Positions 52,201-60,691 of a stretch of 61,517 nt of DNA are shown in pieces. The translations under genes were made by a program, and so were the position numbers. Position 1 is the first letter of the stretch, and each line of letters starts with the position of its first letter. The notes beneath the pieces were generated by a model. The model saw only the letters and a list, made by a program, of their open reading frames with translations. It was not told the DNA's origin and searched no databases. The stretch is from Spirochaetia bacterium (GTDB taxonomy: Bacteria > Spirochaetota > Leptospiria > Turneriellales > JAOUFE01). Location: positions 1 through 61,517 of the forward strand of contig JAOUFY010000007.1 in the NCBI GenBank assembly GCA_029857955.1, given 5' to 3'.

Positions 52201-52436
52201 AAAAAAGTAGCAGCCTGCCAATATAAAATTTCAATAATAAGCTCAGAGGACGGCGATGTATATATTATATAAAAATATGGCAGAGAAGTTATTATCGTAA
52301 TTGAAAAAAAAATGAGCCAATTGATTATATTTTTTTTAGGATTTATGCTGTAAAAGACAAATGCATTCAGTAAACTCCAAAATTTGTTTTTCAGTTTATT
52401 TACTTTCTGCGAAATCATTTGCAAATTTACTTTCAA
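49227..52436 (-). CDS. Membrane hybrid histidine kinase with PAS domains and receiver
   Basis: The 1069-residue sensor kinase has an N-terminal membrane region of about four helices (residues 38-140) and two PAS-like domains (about 155-265, 275-385). A clear PAS/PAC follows (about 395-515; ITDPHGLITYVNDKFVKVSG, CKDGSFYWVSSTVVPF). The HisKA domain has the phospho-acceptor in NMSHEIRTPLNAVIGMAE (His near 542), and the ATPase domain has VADSGIGIPVSK and RKYGGTGLGTTISREL. Next is a receiver-like segment without clear acidic residues (about 780-910), then a true receiver (about 945-1065) with VLIAEDNEINQFLL and FMDLQMPEMNGF. The 52436 start is a TTG; ATG at 52418 is an alternative. First gene of an operon with two metabolic enzymes. 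Confidence 0.92.
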   Translation of the reverse strand: MKVNLQMISQKVNKLKNKFWSLLNAFVFYSINPKKNIINWLIFFSITIITSLPYFYIIYTSPSSELIIEILYWQAATFFLSNLLLTVNFSLAVMGIHLSAILILPNYVTNLTYNGIFFVLILLFTVYWLTYAFTHLKKWDMERLREAGMLLEVKQKRINSLFDNEFYAIVVHNKGVIQDTNETFTTLFQYKPDEIKGNDLFETLFKNDSSERNKFISVESNFNVETFAYRKSGEKIPIEIIGKKYEEEGESLKICFIRDISSKQELYLELTRHKNYLQKILDALPHAIFVKDIKTMSIQTANKVANTEIFDNENNETIQNNILNASEEYHRGLELVKKTRLPLTIEETHVLNDGDERYIEMYIYPFLNESGEIEQLLEIITDITSRKKIEQRLKNTLKELRDIREALDEHAIVSITDPHGLITYVNDKFVKVSGYTREELIGKNHRIIKSSEHSNEFYKEMWDTLLDGRIWQGEVKNRCKDGSFYWVSSTVVPFLDENNEPYQFVSIRTEITEQKEIAEQLKDAKEEAERASRAKSTFLANMSHEIRTPLNAVIGMAELAMTTQLTPVQAKYLHLIQSSGENLLNIINEILDFSKIEADKLVVESNDFQLRHTLYSTLHIFLFQAKEKGLIMSTTVNPGVPDFLIGDQQRIKQILINLIGNSLKFTDAGFLILDIDAPDYDGVSEDIEIKFVVADSGIGIPVSKQKLIFESFTQEDSSTTRKYGGTGLGTTISRELTRKMGGEMGVFSPVRHYRFDMGGVGSEFWFTIKCRVNQNKEKEFLTILKEKNLKGMVSILDWKTWSVVEKYFNELKVQWERFTVDDIIYKKDLNLDFILIEMPASMDKLAEILTNLQEKQKISNLTNVVVILEDELTFDTAILYEMGVNYFIYKNITEMSLLRMFNFIIHENKENIDSSEVEVVARNKVEEKTLLLTETFEESANKNNLNVLIAEDNEINQFLLKTILESIGCDVELASNGLEALKTLKANKDKFDLIFMDLQMPEMNGFQAAEEIRKSISTTIPIIAVTANAFKEDMDKTVLSGMNDFIAKPYTKEILVKIIKKYNKKFELS

Positions 52437-52864
52437 GCTATGTTTTCAAACTGTTATTTAAACAAATTTATAAAAATTGTAAAATTATTGATTTTAGACA
52501 TAAAATATATGGATAGCCGACGAGCTCCGACGTCAAGAACTATTCTCCTTACGTTATCCCGCTACTCTTTTAATAATTGATAAATCAATAAAATAAAAAA
52601 TTAACAGGATTTTTCTGTAAAATATATTATCGGCTGATTTCACCTTTGATTCAATAACAATCACTCATTGTACATTAAATTTAGTTTATTTTATAAAGTT
52701 TGCAATATATTTTCTTATATCAATACTTATATTATAAAAATTATGTAATTATTCTCTTTACAAAATGTTCTATCATTAAAAATCTAACTATATTTATAAC
52801 ATGATTTTTTCAATAATATTATTTTATATTTATCAAAACAATCTTTCAGGTGTGTACTTAATTC
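52437..52864. other. Divergent AT-rich intergenic region
   Basis: These 428 bases separate the hybrid kinase operon (minus) from the TPR/endonuclease-like gene (plus). There are no plausible reading frames, tRNAs or long inverted repeats. Only one short G+C-rich patch (about 52512-52535) interrupts very AT-rich DNA. Promoters for both operons are expected here, but the many TATA-like sequences make any single choice unreliable. Confidence 0.5.
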
Positions 52865-54229
52865 ATGGATGACATAGTTACTTTAATCTTAATGGGCGGT
52901 ATAGTCGGTATCGTCGGTTTATTTAGTTTTTATATTTTCAAAATGTATTTTCTACCAAAGCGAATCGACGAGATTGCAGTGATGATTGAAAGCGGTCAAG
53001 TTGCTCTTGCCTTAAAAAAACTTCTTGCGCTTGTTGAAGATGATGACCATAATCCCTATATTCATTTTTTACTGGGAGAAGCATACTTGAAAAATGGTCA
53101 AACGGCCGAAGCCATTATGGAGTACAAACAGGCTGTTCGATATGTGGTACGTGATTCCAAAATAAAGGAAGAAAATATTCGAGCCCGATTGGCTAAATTA
53201 TACCTTGATACTCATAATTATAATGAAGCCAAAAAGGAATTTCTCATTCTTACAAAACTGGCACCCAATGTAGGCGATAATTTCTACCAGGTCGGACTTT
53301 TATTTGAAAATGCAGGGCTTGGCGACAAAGCATTACCCTACTATATACAAGCGGCAAAAATACAACCACGCCACAGCGACGCACAATATCATATCGGGGC
53401 AATTCAGTATAACGCTAAAAACATCCGCAGCGCAAAAGAAGCGCTTACAGAAGCAGTACGCGTAAATCCTAAACATTATGCTGCTCATTACTACCTTGGT
53501 CAGTGTTTACGCTCAGAAAAGGAACTTGATGCAGCTATGCGAGAATTTGATGCATCATCAAAAGACAGCGCCTGGCGAGGACGCGCTACGATGGGCAAGG
53601 GACTTTGTTATTATGAAAAAGAGCAGTACCGAAAAGCTATCACTGAATTTGAAAGCGCTCTTGAATCTGCAGAGGGATCAAATGAATTAAAATTAAATTC
53701 TTATTACTTTATTGCTGCATCTGCTGAAAAATTAAGAGATTTTAATTTAGCCATCAATAACTGGGAAAAAATCATGGAAATTAATCCTAAATTCAGAGAT
53801 ACCCCTGAAAAACTTGCGACTTTTGAGGAATTTCGTACTCATGATTCAATAAAAGATTTTATGATTGCTTCTCCTGGAAAATTTGAAAAAATTTGCCGAG
53901 ATCTTGTAGAGAAAGAAGGCTATAATGTAACCGATCTTGAAGTAAAAAATGATTCACTTGTTACGCTTATTGCAGTTGACTCCGGCGACCAGGGTTTTAG
54001 AACCTCAAAAAGACCCTCCACTTTATTTTTTATTTTTCGTACAACCGAACAAATTTCCGAAAAAGAACTTCGTATCATGCATGAAAGTATGAGGGCTAAA
54101 AGCATTACAAAAGGTATCTGTATGACTACTGGAGAGTTCAGCACACAGGCCGAATTATTTTGCCAGTCAAGACCCATCGAACTTAAAGATAAAAAAGAGC
54201 TGATCACCAAACTTCGCGGAGTTGTTTGA
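52865..54229 (+). CDS. Membrane-anchored TPR protein with restriction-endonuclease-like C-terminal domain
   Basis: The 454 residues start with one TM helix (VTLILMGGIVGIVGLFSFYIF). About eight TPR units follow (about 35-320), such as PYIHFLLGEAYLKNGQTAEA, VGDNFYQVGLLFENAGLGDK and AHYYLGQCLRSEKELDAAMR. The last about 115 residues look like the Mrr/restriction-endonuclease fold: FEKICRDLVEKEGYNVTDLE, a core strand TLFFIFRTTEQISEKELR, then SITKGICMTTGEFSTQAELF and RPIELKDKKELITKL. The Q-x-K catalytic strand is not preserved, so nuclease activity is doubtful. The stop overlaps the next start (TGATG), so both products probably act together. Confidence 0.72.
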   Translation: MDDIVTLILMGGIVGIVGLFSFYIFKMYFLPKRIDEIAVMIESGQVALALKKLLALVEDDDHNPYIHFLLGEAYLKNGQTAEAIMEYKQAVRYVVRDSKIKEENIRARLAKLYLDTHNYNEAKKEFLILTKLAPNVGDNFYQVGLLFENAGLGDKALPYYIQAAKIQPRHSDAQYHIGAIQYNAKNIRSAKEALTEAVRVNPKHYAAHYYLGQCLRSEKELDAAMREFDASSKDSAWRGRATMGKGLCYYEKEQYRKAITEFESALESAEGSNELKLNSYYFIAASAEKLRDFNLAINNWEKIMEINPKFRDTPEKLATFEEFRTHDSIKDFMIASPGKFEKICRDLVEKEGYNVTDLEVKNDSLVTLIAVDSGDQGFRTSKRPSTLFFIFRTTEQISEKELRIMHESMRAKSITKGICMTTGEFSTQAELFCQSRPIELKDKKELITKLRGVV

Positions 54230-55899
54230 TGGAGTATTTTCTTCTTCCTCCGTCGCTGTCAGGACTGAGTTACAGAGAAAGAAATAAACTTAAAGAATTA
54301 CCATGGAAAAACGGGCAAATAGATGATCTGGCAGGCGGTGACTTTTCTTTTATTTTAATATCAGGACAGCTATATGATGATGAAAAACGTTTTTATGATC
54401 CGGCTCGTGAAATTCTTGGTATAAAACCTTTTTTTAAAAATATAAAAAAAAACTACCACTCTAATACCCCTCACCGTATTGTTTACATCGAAACTAAAAT
54501 ATTGGCATTGTTTTTTCTTGAGTTCCCAAAAGCAATGCAATCATATGTTCTTTATGAAACCAATGCAGGCAACGAAAGTCTTAATCCCTGGAAAAAATTT
54601 CCCAGAATATGGACGGTTGTTTCCATTCAGTCAGGGTGGCAGGGAATTCATTTTGCATTTACAATTGCTGCTTATTTTGCCAATAAGAAAAATAAAAAAA
54701 CAGTGTATCTTGAGATGAATCCGGCAGGAATGAGTATATATTCGTTTATTCAAAAAGAACCAAAACCGCCGATCATGCATATAAAAGATGATCGAACATT
54801 TGACCCCGCAATATTATTAATGGAACGAACTTTAACCTATGAAAATGTGGACATCATTAATGTTCAACATTTATCTCAATGGAAAATATCTCGCGAACAG
54901 TGGGTAAGTTTTTATAATATCCTCTCGATTAAATATGACAACATCATCATTCACTGTGGCGAAGAATTAACAAATTTTTTTCATGAAGAATCCGATGGTC
55001 TTTTTATCATGAGAAAATACCGAACATATGGTTATCCGGGCCTACATCCGGCTGAAAATAGCGATCTATGGCCGCCAACCCTGGAAATTTTCACAACATC
55101 CCTGCCAGCATTAAACGATCGTGAAATTAAATATCCTCTTTTTTTTAAAAAGATAATTGACCTAAATGAAATTCCATTTTATAATAAACTTGACGACAGC
55201 TTCTGGAAATGGTTTGAAAAATATCCTGCTCGATTATTAAATCAGGAAAAAGTCATTGTTTTGGGTGAATGTTCACCATCCATGGTCGATTCTTCGATAT
55301 ATTTAACGCAAATTTTAAAAGAAAACGAGAATTTATCAGATTTTCTGACCAACAACATGGTCATCGCTGAAGGCGCAACGAGTATAATGATGGCATTACA
55401 ATCAATTTCAAAATATAATCCAAAACTCATACAAAAAATATTTAAGAAAATAAAACCTGTCTATCCGCAAAATGGTTTTTACTCAAACAAATCATTTGTT
55501 TCACTGTTAAATCGATATTTTAAAAATGTAAGCCAGGATTTTTTACATTTAAACTTTTCATCATTTTCGAATCATGATACCCCCCTTCAATGGTTTACTC
55601 ATGGGCTCATTACAGACAGTCTAGAATCCTGCGTATTCCCGCCTTATTGTCTCGAACTTACGGGTAAAATTCAAAACGTTAGAAATTTTTATTCTTCAAA
55701 TAAAGCTCAATGGCATGAACATGTCGCGCTGGCTTTACGCTTTGGATTTAAAAACATTGATTTTTATGAATTCATCATTCCAGATGATACTTTTACATCT
55801 GTATTCGCAGAACGTTTTATTATTTCTTATAATTCAATTAAAAACTATGTAAATTTAACTGGAGAGTTTACGAAACATTATTATGTTTTTAAAAAATGA
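54229..55899 (+). CDS. Unknown protein with a degenerate MinD/ParA-like P-loop region
   Basis: I do not recognise the whole 557-residue protein. Around residues 129-166 the sequence follows a MinD/ParA pattern (TVVSIQSGWQGIHFAFTIAA, then NKKTVYLEMNPAG) in which the Walker A K-G-G-x-G-K-T is replaced by QSGWQGIHF and the Walker B-like strand by VYLEMNP. A following segment, YENVDIINVQHLSQWK, would fit the next core strand. It therefore looks like a P-loop fold that has lost ATP binding. The remainder (about 330-556) has no TM helix and no known motif. Translation starts at ATG 54229, overlapping the TPR gene stop. The gene ends four bases from the convergent zinc-ribbon gene. Confidence 0.55.
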   Translation: MEYFLLPPSLSGLSYRERNKLKELPWKNGQIDDLAGGDFSFILISGQLYDDEKRFYDPAREILGIKPFFKNIKKNYHSNTPHRIVYIETKILALFFLEFPKAMQSYVLYETNAGNESLNPWKKFPRIWTVVSIQSGWQGIHFAFTIAAYFANKKNKKTVYLEMNPAGMSIYSFIQKEPKPPIMHIKDDRTFDPAILLMERTLTYENVDIINVQHLSQWKISREQWVSFYNILSIKYDNIIIHCGEELTNFFHEESDGLFIMRKYRTYGYPGLHPAENSDLWPPTLEIFTTSLPALNDREIKYPLFFKKIIDLNEIPFYNKLDDSFWKWFEKYPARLLNQEKVIVLGECSPSMVDSSIYLTQILKENENLSDFLTNNMVIAEGATSIMMALQSISKYNPKLIQKIFKKIKPVYPQNGFYSNKSFVSLLNRYFKNVSQDFLHLNFSSFSNHDTPLQWFTHGLITDSLESCVFPPYCLELTGKIQNVRNFYSSNKAQWHEHVALALRFGFKNIDFYEFIIPDDTFTSVFAERFIISYNSIKNYVNLTGEFTKHYYVFKK

Positions 55900-55902
55900 T
55901 TC

Positions 55903-56130
55903 TTACCAGAATTTAGCTATCCAGAAATCTTCTAATGAAAATGAAAACCCGCATTTCTTGCAATGCATTTCGTTGGAGGACGCACCGCATTTCGGGCAGA
56001 ATTTTTTGTGAAAAAATCCTTTTTGTTTTTCTGTTGGTTCCATTTTAACTTTCATTAAACTACCATATTCGCAACTACATCCAAATTTTTTTTCTTTTCC
56101 GCAGTTCGGACAAACAGGTAATTGTTTCAT
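55903..56130 (-). CDS. Small double zinc-ribbon protein
   Basis: The 75-residue protein carries two zinc-ribbon modules: CPNCGKEKKFGCSC at residues 7-20 (C-x2-C ... C-x-C) and CPKCGASSNEMHCKKCG at about 45-61 (C-x2-C ... C-x2-C), joined by a basic linker. Such small proteins bind zinc and often nucleic acid or protein partners; no specific function can be given. The end is aromatic (LEDFWIAKFW). It is convergent with the 54229-55899 gene. Confidence 0.65.
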   Translation of the reverse strand: MKQLPVCPNCGKEKKFGCSCEYGSLMKVKMEPTEKQKGFFHKKFCPKCGASSNEMHCKKCGFSFSLEDFWIAKFW

Positions 56131-56208
56131 ATGATACAGTTATAGATTATATACTGGTGTCAATCTAAAATATATTTGGATGTGAAATAAAAAACTTACT
56201 GAAGAATA

Positions 56209-56237
56209 CCCACACCGTTTTTTATTTTTGATGTGGG
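56209..56237 (-). terminator. Hairpin downstream of the small lipoprotein gene
   Basis: On the minus strand CCCACATC (56237-56230) pairs with GGTGTGGG (56216-56209), one pair being T-G, around an A-rich 13-base loop. It lies about 65 bases after the small lipoprotein stop, and probably ends that transcript or the whole flagellar run. Confidence 0.45.
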
Positions 56238-56302
56238 CTTTAAAGTTTAGTTTAACAATCAATTATTAAATAAAACTCAACTGATTGCGGATTTTAACTG
56301 AA

Positions 56303-56476
56303 TTATTTTTCTTCTGCTGCCGCAGGAGCTCCTGTTTCAGTCGCTGCATCTCCACCAGCTGGCTGTTCCATTGTTTGTTCTTTTGCTTCTTCTTTTTTTG
56401 CCATTGAGCAACCTTTTTCACAGTTAAAGCTGAACAACATTGCCATTACTACTAAAGCCAATACTTTTTTTATCAT
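56303..56476 (-). CDS. Small putative lipoprotein (57 residues)
   Basis: A short gene with a strong ribosome site (AGGAGA just upstream of the ATG at 56476-56474) and a clear export signal, MIKKVLALVVMAMLFSFNC, with Cys19 as a likely lipidation site in a relaxed lipobox. The mature part (about 39 residues) is Ala/Glu/Lys-rich and low in complexity (MAKKEEAKEQTMEQPAGG, then ATETGAPAAAEEK), with a second Cys close to the first. No domain can be assigned. It lies 209 bases downstream of csrA on the same strand, with a hairpin after it, so it may be separately transcribed. Confidence 0.65.
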   Translation of the reverse strand: MIKKVLALVVMAMLFSFNCEKGCSMAKKEEAKEQTMEQPAGGDAATETGAPAAAEEK

Positions 56477-56685
56477 ATTATATTCTCCTAAAATATGTTT
56501 GCCTTTTGGGCGATTTTAAACGTTATGCATCATATGCTTAAATTTTAAAACTATATATTACATTAAGTAAAGAATCATAGCTTTTCGACTTAAACCATAC
56601 AAAGCAGACGAATATCATCAAATATTGATATACTGTCAATAATATTCCATTGATAGTAATAGAAAGCTGGCAAATTTTAAAAAAA

Positions 56686-56916
56686 TTATTTTTTTTTCTT
56701 GCGAAGAAGTGATTGGATATCATCAGTTAGCATGGAATTAGCTGCTTCCTTGTTTTCTTTTTGAATGGCATCGTAAATTTCACCGCGATAAAGAGTGACA
56801 TCTTTTGGCGCATTAATGCCCAGTTTAACCTGATCGCCCTTTATTTCAACGATCAGAATTTCGATGTTTTCTCCGATAATTATGGATTCATTTGTTTTTC
56901 TGCTCAGTACAAGCAT
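56686..56916 (-). CDS. csrA: Carbon storage regulator / translational regulator CsrA
   Basis: RNA-binding dimer that binds GGA motifs in mRNA leaders and blocks or alters translation, notably of flagellin. The 76 residues start [20 protein letters not shown] and contain [23 protein letters not shown]; the RNA-contact residues L4 and R44-type Arg in the YRGEIYD segment are present. The C-terminal tail (about 20 residues, ending in RKKKK) is longer and more basic than in E. coli. Its start overlaps the fliW stop by one base, so FliW, its protein antagonist, is made together with it. Confidence 0.95.
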   Translation of the reverse strand: MLVLSRKTNESIIIGENIEILIVEIKGDQVKLGINAPKDVTLYRGEIYDAIQKENKEAANSMLTDDIQSLLRKKKK

Positions 56917-57392
56917 TAAGTCAATACCCCGGCTTCCACCAGCTCCAGAACCGGTGTCCGCACCAAATGGGATTCATTATTAGAGATAAACTGCCCGCCA
57001 AGCCTTTTTTCATTTGAAATGACAATTGGCCCCTGTGCATTGATCGTCATTTTTTCAGGATGATTTGGAGGTATTGTTACAATGCACCATACCGATAAAT
57101 TTGATATATCTCTGTTTCCAAATAAATTTTCTATTTCATAGACAAATATATCTGGAACATACTCGGGGAGAAGAAGATATGGTTCAAGAAGTAAAAATGA
57201 AAGTTTCGGATCATCCAGGCTTTGTAACCAATGAAACACTGAATCTTTATGTTCGGGTAATATAACGTAGTTTGTAAAACCTTCAAAAGCTAAAATTCCA
57301 TTTGGAAATTTTAACATTTCGTTTTCTTTTATTTTTATTTTTCCAAAATGTTTTGTTTCAATTTCTATTTCATCGTTATTTTCAGTTGTCAT
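56916..57392 (-). CDS. fliW: Flagellar assembly factor FliW
   Basis: FliW binds flagellin and CsrA alternately, so that CsrA represses flagellin translation when free flagellin builds up. The 158 residues show the family pattern: [77 protein letters not shown] and the later [14 protein letters not shown]. The length is typical. It lies 12 bases after flgL and overlaps csrA by one base, a layout known from spirochaetes and Firmicutes. Confidence 0.95.
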   Translation of the reverse strand: MTTENNDEIEIETKHFGKIKIKENEMLKFPNGILAFEGFTNYVILPEHKDSVFHWLQSLDDPKLSFLLLEPYLLLPEYVPDIFVYEIENLFGNRDISNLSVWCIVTIPPNHPEKMTINAQGPIVISNEKRLGGQFISNNESHLVRTPVLELVEAGVLT

Positions 57393-57404
57393 ATTTTTCC
57401 CTTT

Positions 57405-58661
57405 TTATCTCAGAAAGTCCATCAAAGATGGTTTTATCATATCCGCGCCTACTCTAAGCGCATACCCATGTACAGATTCCAGCCACTTGAGATCAACGAT
57501 GGATTCTACAATATCCACCGATTGATTTTTTGAGAGAAGTTCCTGAGTATATGATTTATCTGTTGCAAGTCTTCTCTCATGCATTTCAATACGATTGACT
57601 CTGGCGCCCACTTCAGATCGGTACCTTAACACATTATCTATTGCCATATCGACGGCTTCCAGATCTTTACCCCCAATCTCAGCTTGATCTCCTCGAATTA
57701 AATCATCTCGTAACTGCATAATCACTTCAAACATGGACTTTCCAGAAACTACCGCTGATGGATGATAGTTATTTCCTGGAGCAGGATTGTTTCCGTCTAC
57801 AATACCAATATCTTGAAGAACCGTTGAACCATCAAGATCTTCAAGCCAAATTTGATGAGGCGACTTAGTTGTTAACATAAGGTCATTTTGTGCGCCGATT
57901 GAAGCTTCAACATCAAGTGGAGCGCTGTTTATTTTTTTTACAATTTCTTTTAATGAATCACCGGCATTTACTTCAATGCGAACTCCATCAATAGAAAAAG
58001 ATTGATTTCCGCGTGAAATATACTGCTGTGCATTATAGTTAGATGCAATGCTCATATTTGTACCCCAGAAAACTTTGTTACCTGGAACGGTAACATCCAT
58101 CTGCTCTCCTCGTTCAATTTCTCGCTTTTGAGTTAAAATGTCACCCTGATATACCACACCGCTCATTGCCCTGCCGTTATCAAGTCCGCCGTTTACCACA
58201 TTATTTGAAAACACTGCTACAAACGATTCGCGTTCAGTAACACTTCCTCCAAATAAATTACGCCCTGTTGAATCTTTTATGTTTGCCAAATCAACAAGGG
58301 CTAAAAGATGTTGTTCAATTTCTCTGGCAATAGATTCAGATAATTCAAATTTACCGTTTGTTCCGTTGGCAGCCTGAACGCTCAATTCTCGTACCCTTTG
58401 TAAAATATCTGTAACGCGACTTAATTGACCATCAATTAAATTCATTCGATCTTTCGCATCAACTACATTACGATCATATTGAACCAGCTCATTTAACCGT
58501 GAACTTAAAATATTATGATTTGCAGAACCAATCGGATCATCTGAAGGTTTTTGAATCTTAACGCCTGTTGATAAACCATTTTCAACCTTTTCTATTGCTG
58601 AATTCTGGCGATTTAAAGTTAATACCAAATCGCTGTGAATCATCGTCTGTGTAATTCTCAT
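57405..58661 (-). CDS. flgL: Flagellar hook-associated protein 3 (FlgL)
   Basis: Hook-filament junction protein of the flagellin superfamily. The 418 residues start MRITQTMIHSDLVLTLNRQN, then NGLSTGVKIQKPSDDPIGSA in the N-terminal helical D0/D1 region, with RVRELSVQAANGTNGKFELS typical of flagellin-like D1. The C-terminal helices (VDMAIDNVLRYRSEVGARVN, SVDIVESIVDLKWLES) pair with the N-terminus. The centre (about 135-300) is a variable outer domain. In a spirochaete it would act in the periplasm. It follows flgK by 78 bases and precedes fliW by 12. Confidence 0.94.
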   Translation of the reverse strand: MRITQTMIHSDLVLTLNRQNSAIEKVENGLSTGVKIQKPSDDPIGSANHNILSSRLNELVQYDRNVVDAKDRMNLIDGQLSRVTDILQRVRELSVQAANGTNGKFELSESIAREIEQHLLALVDLANIKDSTGRNLFGGSVTERESFVAVFSNNVVNGGLDNGRAMSGVVYQGDILTQKREIERGEQMDVTVPGNKVFWGTNMSIASNYNAQQYISRGNQSFSIDGVRIEVNAGDSLKEIVKKINSAPLDVEASIGAQNDLMLTTKSPHQIWLEDLDGSTVLQDIGIVDGNNPAPGNNYHPSAVVSGKSMFEVIMQLRDDLIRGDQAEIGGKDLEAVDMAIDNVLRYRSEVGARVNRIEMHERRLATDKSYTQELLSKNQSVDIVESIVDLKWLESVHGYALRVGADMIKPSLMDFLR

Positions 58662-58739
58662 TTTATTTCCTCATATCTCCGAATTTATTATTGATAAAAA
58701 AAATAGCCTTACAGGGTAACATGCAATAAAACAAATACG

Positions 58740-60647
58740 TTAACCTAACCTGTTGATTAAATAATCCAGCATTTCGTTAATGGTCTGTATTAATTTTGCC
58801 GAAGCATTGTAACCATGCTGAAATTGAACCATGTTGGACATCTCCTCATCCATGTTCACTCCCATGATTGACTGTCTCATATTCTCCAGATTTTTCATAA
58901 TAATATCACTGCTCTCGACCTTGTCTTTTGCGGCTCTGCTTTCAACCCCAAGTTTTGCAATAAGATCATTATAAAATTCCTCAGGGTTTTTAAATTTACC
59001 CACCATGGTATCGCTATGACGCAATGCCTGAGCAATCTTAAGTGCATTTTGACCGTCTTTTTGTCCATTTGGCGAATTGATATCCCCTGTGCCTCCGACA
59101 TCTTTACCGCCGGTTGCCGCAATTAAACCTACATTTTGTTTGATTTGTTCATTTAATGACAATGCACCGGCAGGATGCTTAACCGGCGAAAATGTTATGT
59201 TTTCTCTTCCTGCTTGAAGGCGTCCAACTTCATTTGTTCTTTGGTAATCAAAGGCGCCTGCAGCTCCTGAATTTTGAAGAATTCCCGCAAAGCCAACCAG
59301 CAATTCACCCGAATCTTCGATATGTCGAATTATAAAATTTTTCTGACTATCGTCATCAGCAACATTTCCTTTTAAAACAAGTCTGTCTCTATGATCAACA
59401 TACGCAACAACACCTGCACCGGACTTATTGATTCGATGGATTATATCAGAAAGAGTTTCATTTTCTTTATATGCAATTTGAACCTGGGTATGACTTTGAT
59501 TATTTTGAACAAAAGAAATCACGCCATTAATTCCGATCGGTTGATCTTTTTTTAACGCATTTTTACCGGCAATTTTAAAAACACCGGTACTCTCGTTTTG
59601 TCCGTCATTATTTAAATCTATGTTTCCTGAAACTTCGCGCGATTGCGACTCTAGTTTAAAAAAGTCAATGTTCGTATCGCCGGTTAAACCAAAACCGTCT
59701 CGATGAATAGAATTGATCACTTCATGTAAATTTGTTGCCAATAAATCAAGCTTATCGATACTTTCTTTGATAATACCGTCTCGCATTTTAAGCAAAGAAT
59801 AAATTGAGCCATTTGAAAAAATGGGTTCTGTCTGACTTTTTTCCCAGTAAATTTTTGAAAGTCCTTCATTACCGGTATCAGGCATGGTTACTAACTTGTT
59901 TTGAAATTCTCCCTGTACAAGTACCTCGCCGTTAATATAAACACTCATACCGCTGGAATCCGATCGTGATACTGAAATATCTGCCATTTGCGAGAGTTCT
60001 TGAACAAGTTGATCTCTTCTGTCGAGCAGATCATTTGGCCGGTCTCCCAGAGCTTCCGATTTTACAATCTTTTCATTTATATCTCGTATTTCAGAGGCAA
60101 AGGTATTTATTTTATTGACGGTAGTTTGAAGTTCAAAATCAGCTTGTTTTTTTAAGCTATCTAGTTTTTCATAGGTTGATCTAATCTTGAATACAAGCTC
60201 TTCTGCCCTTGTTTTTACAACTTCACGGTGGCCATATTCTTCAGGGTAATTTGAAAGATCCTGCCAGGAATTCCAAAAGTTGTCGAGAGATGCCCTGATT
60301 CCAGAATCACCAGGCTCGTTGTAAACACCTTCCATCTGGTTAAAATATCGTTCCTGAACTTCTGCATATGATTTTGATTGCGTAGTTTCTACAATTCTAT
60401 CATCAATATAACCATCTCTAACCCGTTCAATGGAAGAAATTACAGTTCCCTGACCGATCATTCCTGGTCCAAGCGCTCGATTTAATGCAGGATCATACAG
60501 GGGAGTCATCGTACTGAAGTTTACTCGCTGACGCGCATAATTTTTATTATCTGCATTAGAAATATTATGCCCCGTTACCTGGAGGGCCTGTTGATGGGCA
60601 TTTAATCCCCGTTTCGCCGTTTCAAGTCCCATAAATGTCGATGGCAT
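58740..60647 (-). CDS. flgK: Flagellar hook-associated protein 1 (FlgK)
   Basis: First hook-filament junction protein. The 635 residues begin MPSTFMGLETAKRGLNAHQQ followed by ALQVTGHNISNADNKNYARQ, the rod/hook-family N-terminal motif, and close with NMVQFQHGYNASAKLIQTIN and EMLDYLINRLG, the matching C-terminal helix. The middle (about 200-520) is the variable domain. Export is by the flagellar type III system, without a cleaved signal peptide. It lies between flgN, its chaperone gene (44 bases upstream), and flgL. Confidence 0.95.
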   Translation of the reverse strand: MPSTFMGLETAKRGLNAHQQALQVTGHNISNADNKNYARQRVNFSTMTPLYDPALNRALGPGMIGQGTVISSIERVRDGYIDDRIVETTQSKSYAEVQERYFNQMEGVYNEPGDSGIRASLDNFWNSWQDLSNYPEEYGHREVVKTRAEELVFKIRSTYEKLDSLKKQADFELQTTVNKINTFASEIRDINEKIVKSEALGDRPNDLLDRRDQLVQELSQMADISVSRSDSSGMSVYINGEVLVQGEFQNKLVTMPDTGNEGLSKIYWEKSQTEPIFSNGSIYSLLKMRDGIIKESIDKLDLLATNLHEVINSIHRDGFGLTGDTNIDFFKLESQSREVSGNIDLNNDGQNESTGVFKIAGKNALKKDQPIGINGVISFVQNNQSHTQVQIAYKENETLSDIIHRINKSGAGVVAYVDHRDRLVLKGNVADDDSQKNFIIRHIEDSGELLVGFAGILQNSGAAGAFDYQRTNEVGRLQAGRENITFSPVKHPAGALSLNEQIKQNVGLIAATGGKDVGGTGDINSPNGQKDGQNALKIAQALRHSDTMVGKFKNPEEFYNDLIAKLGVESRAAKDKVESSDIIMKNLENMRQSIMGVNMDEEMSNMVQFQHGYNASAKLIQTINEMLDYLINRLG

Positions 60648-60691
60648 ATTATCTCCTTAAATTTAAATCATCTGCAAAACTTCTGTTTTTA

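Noticed and set aside
56634..56639. TTGACA on the minus strand as promoter for the small lipoprotein
   Set aside because: A perfect -35 box, but no good -10 at a suitable distance, so not listed.
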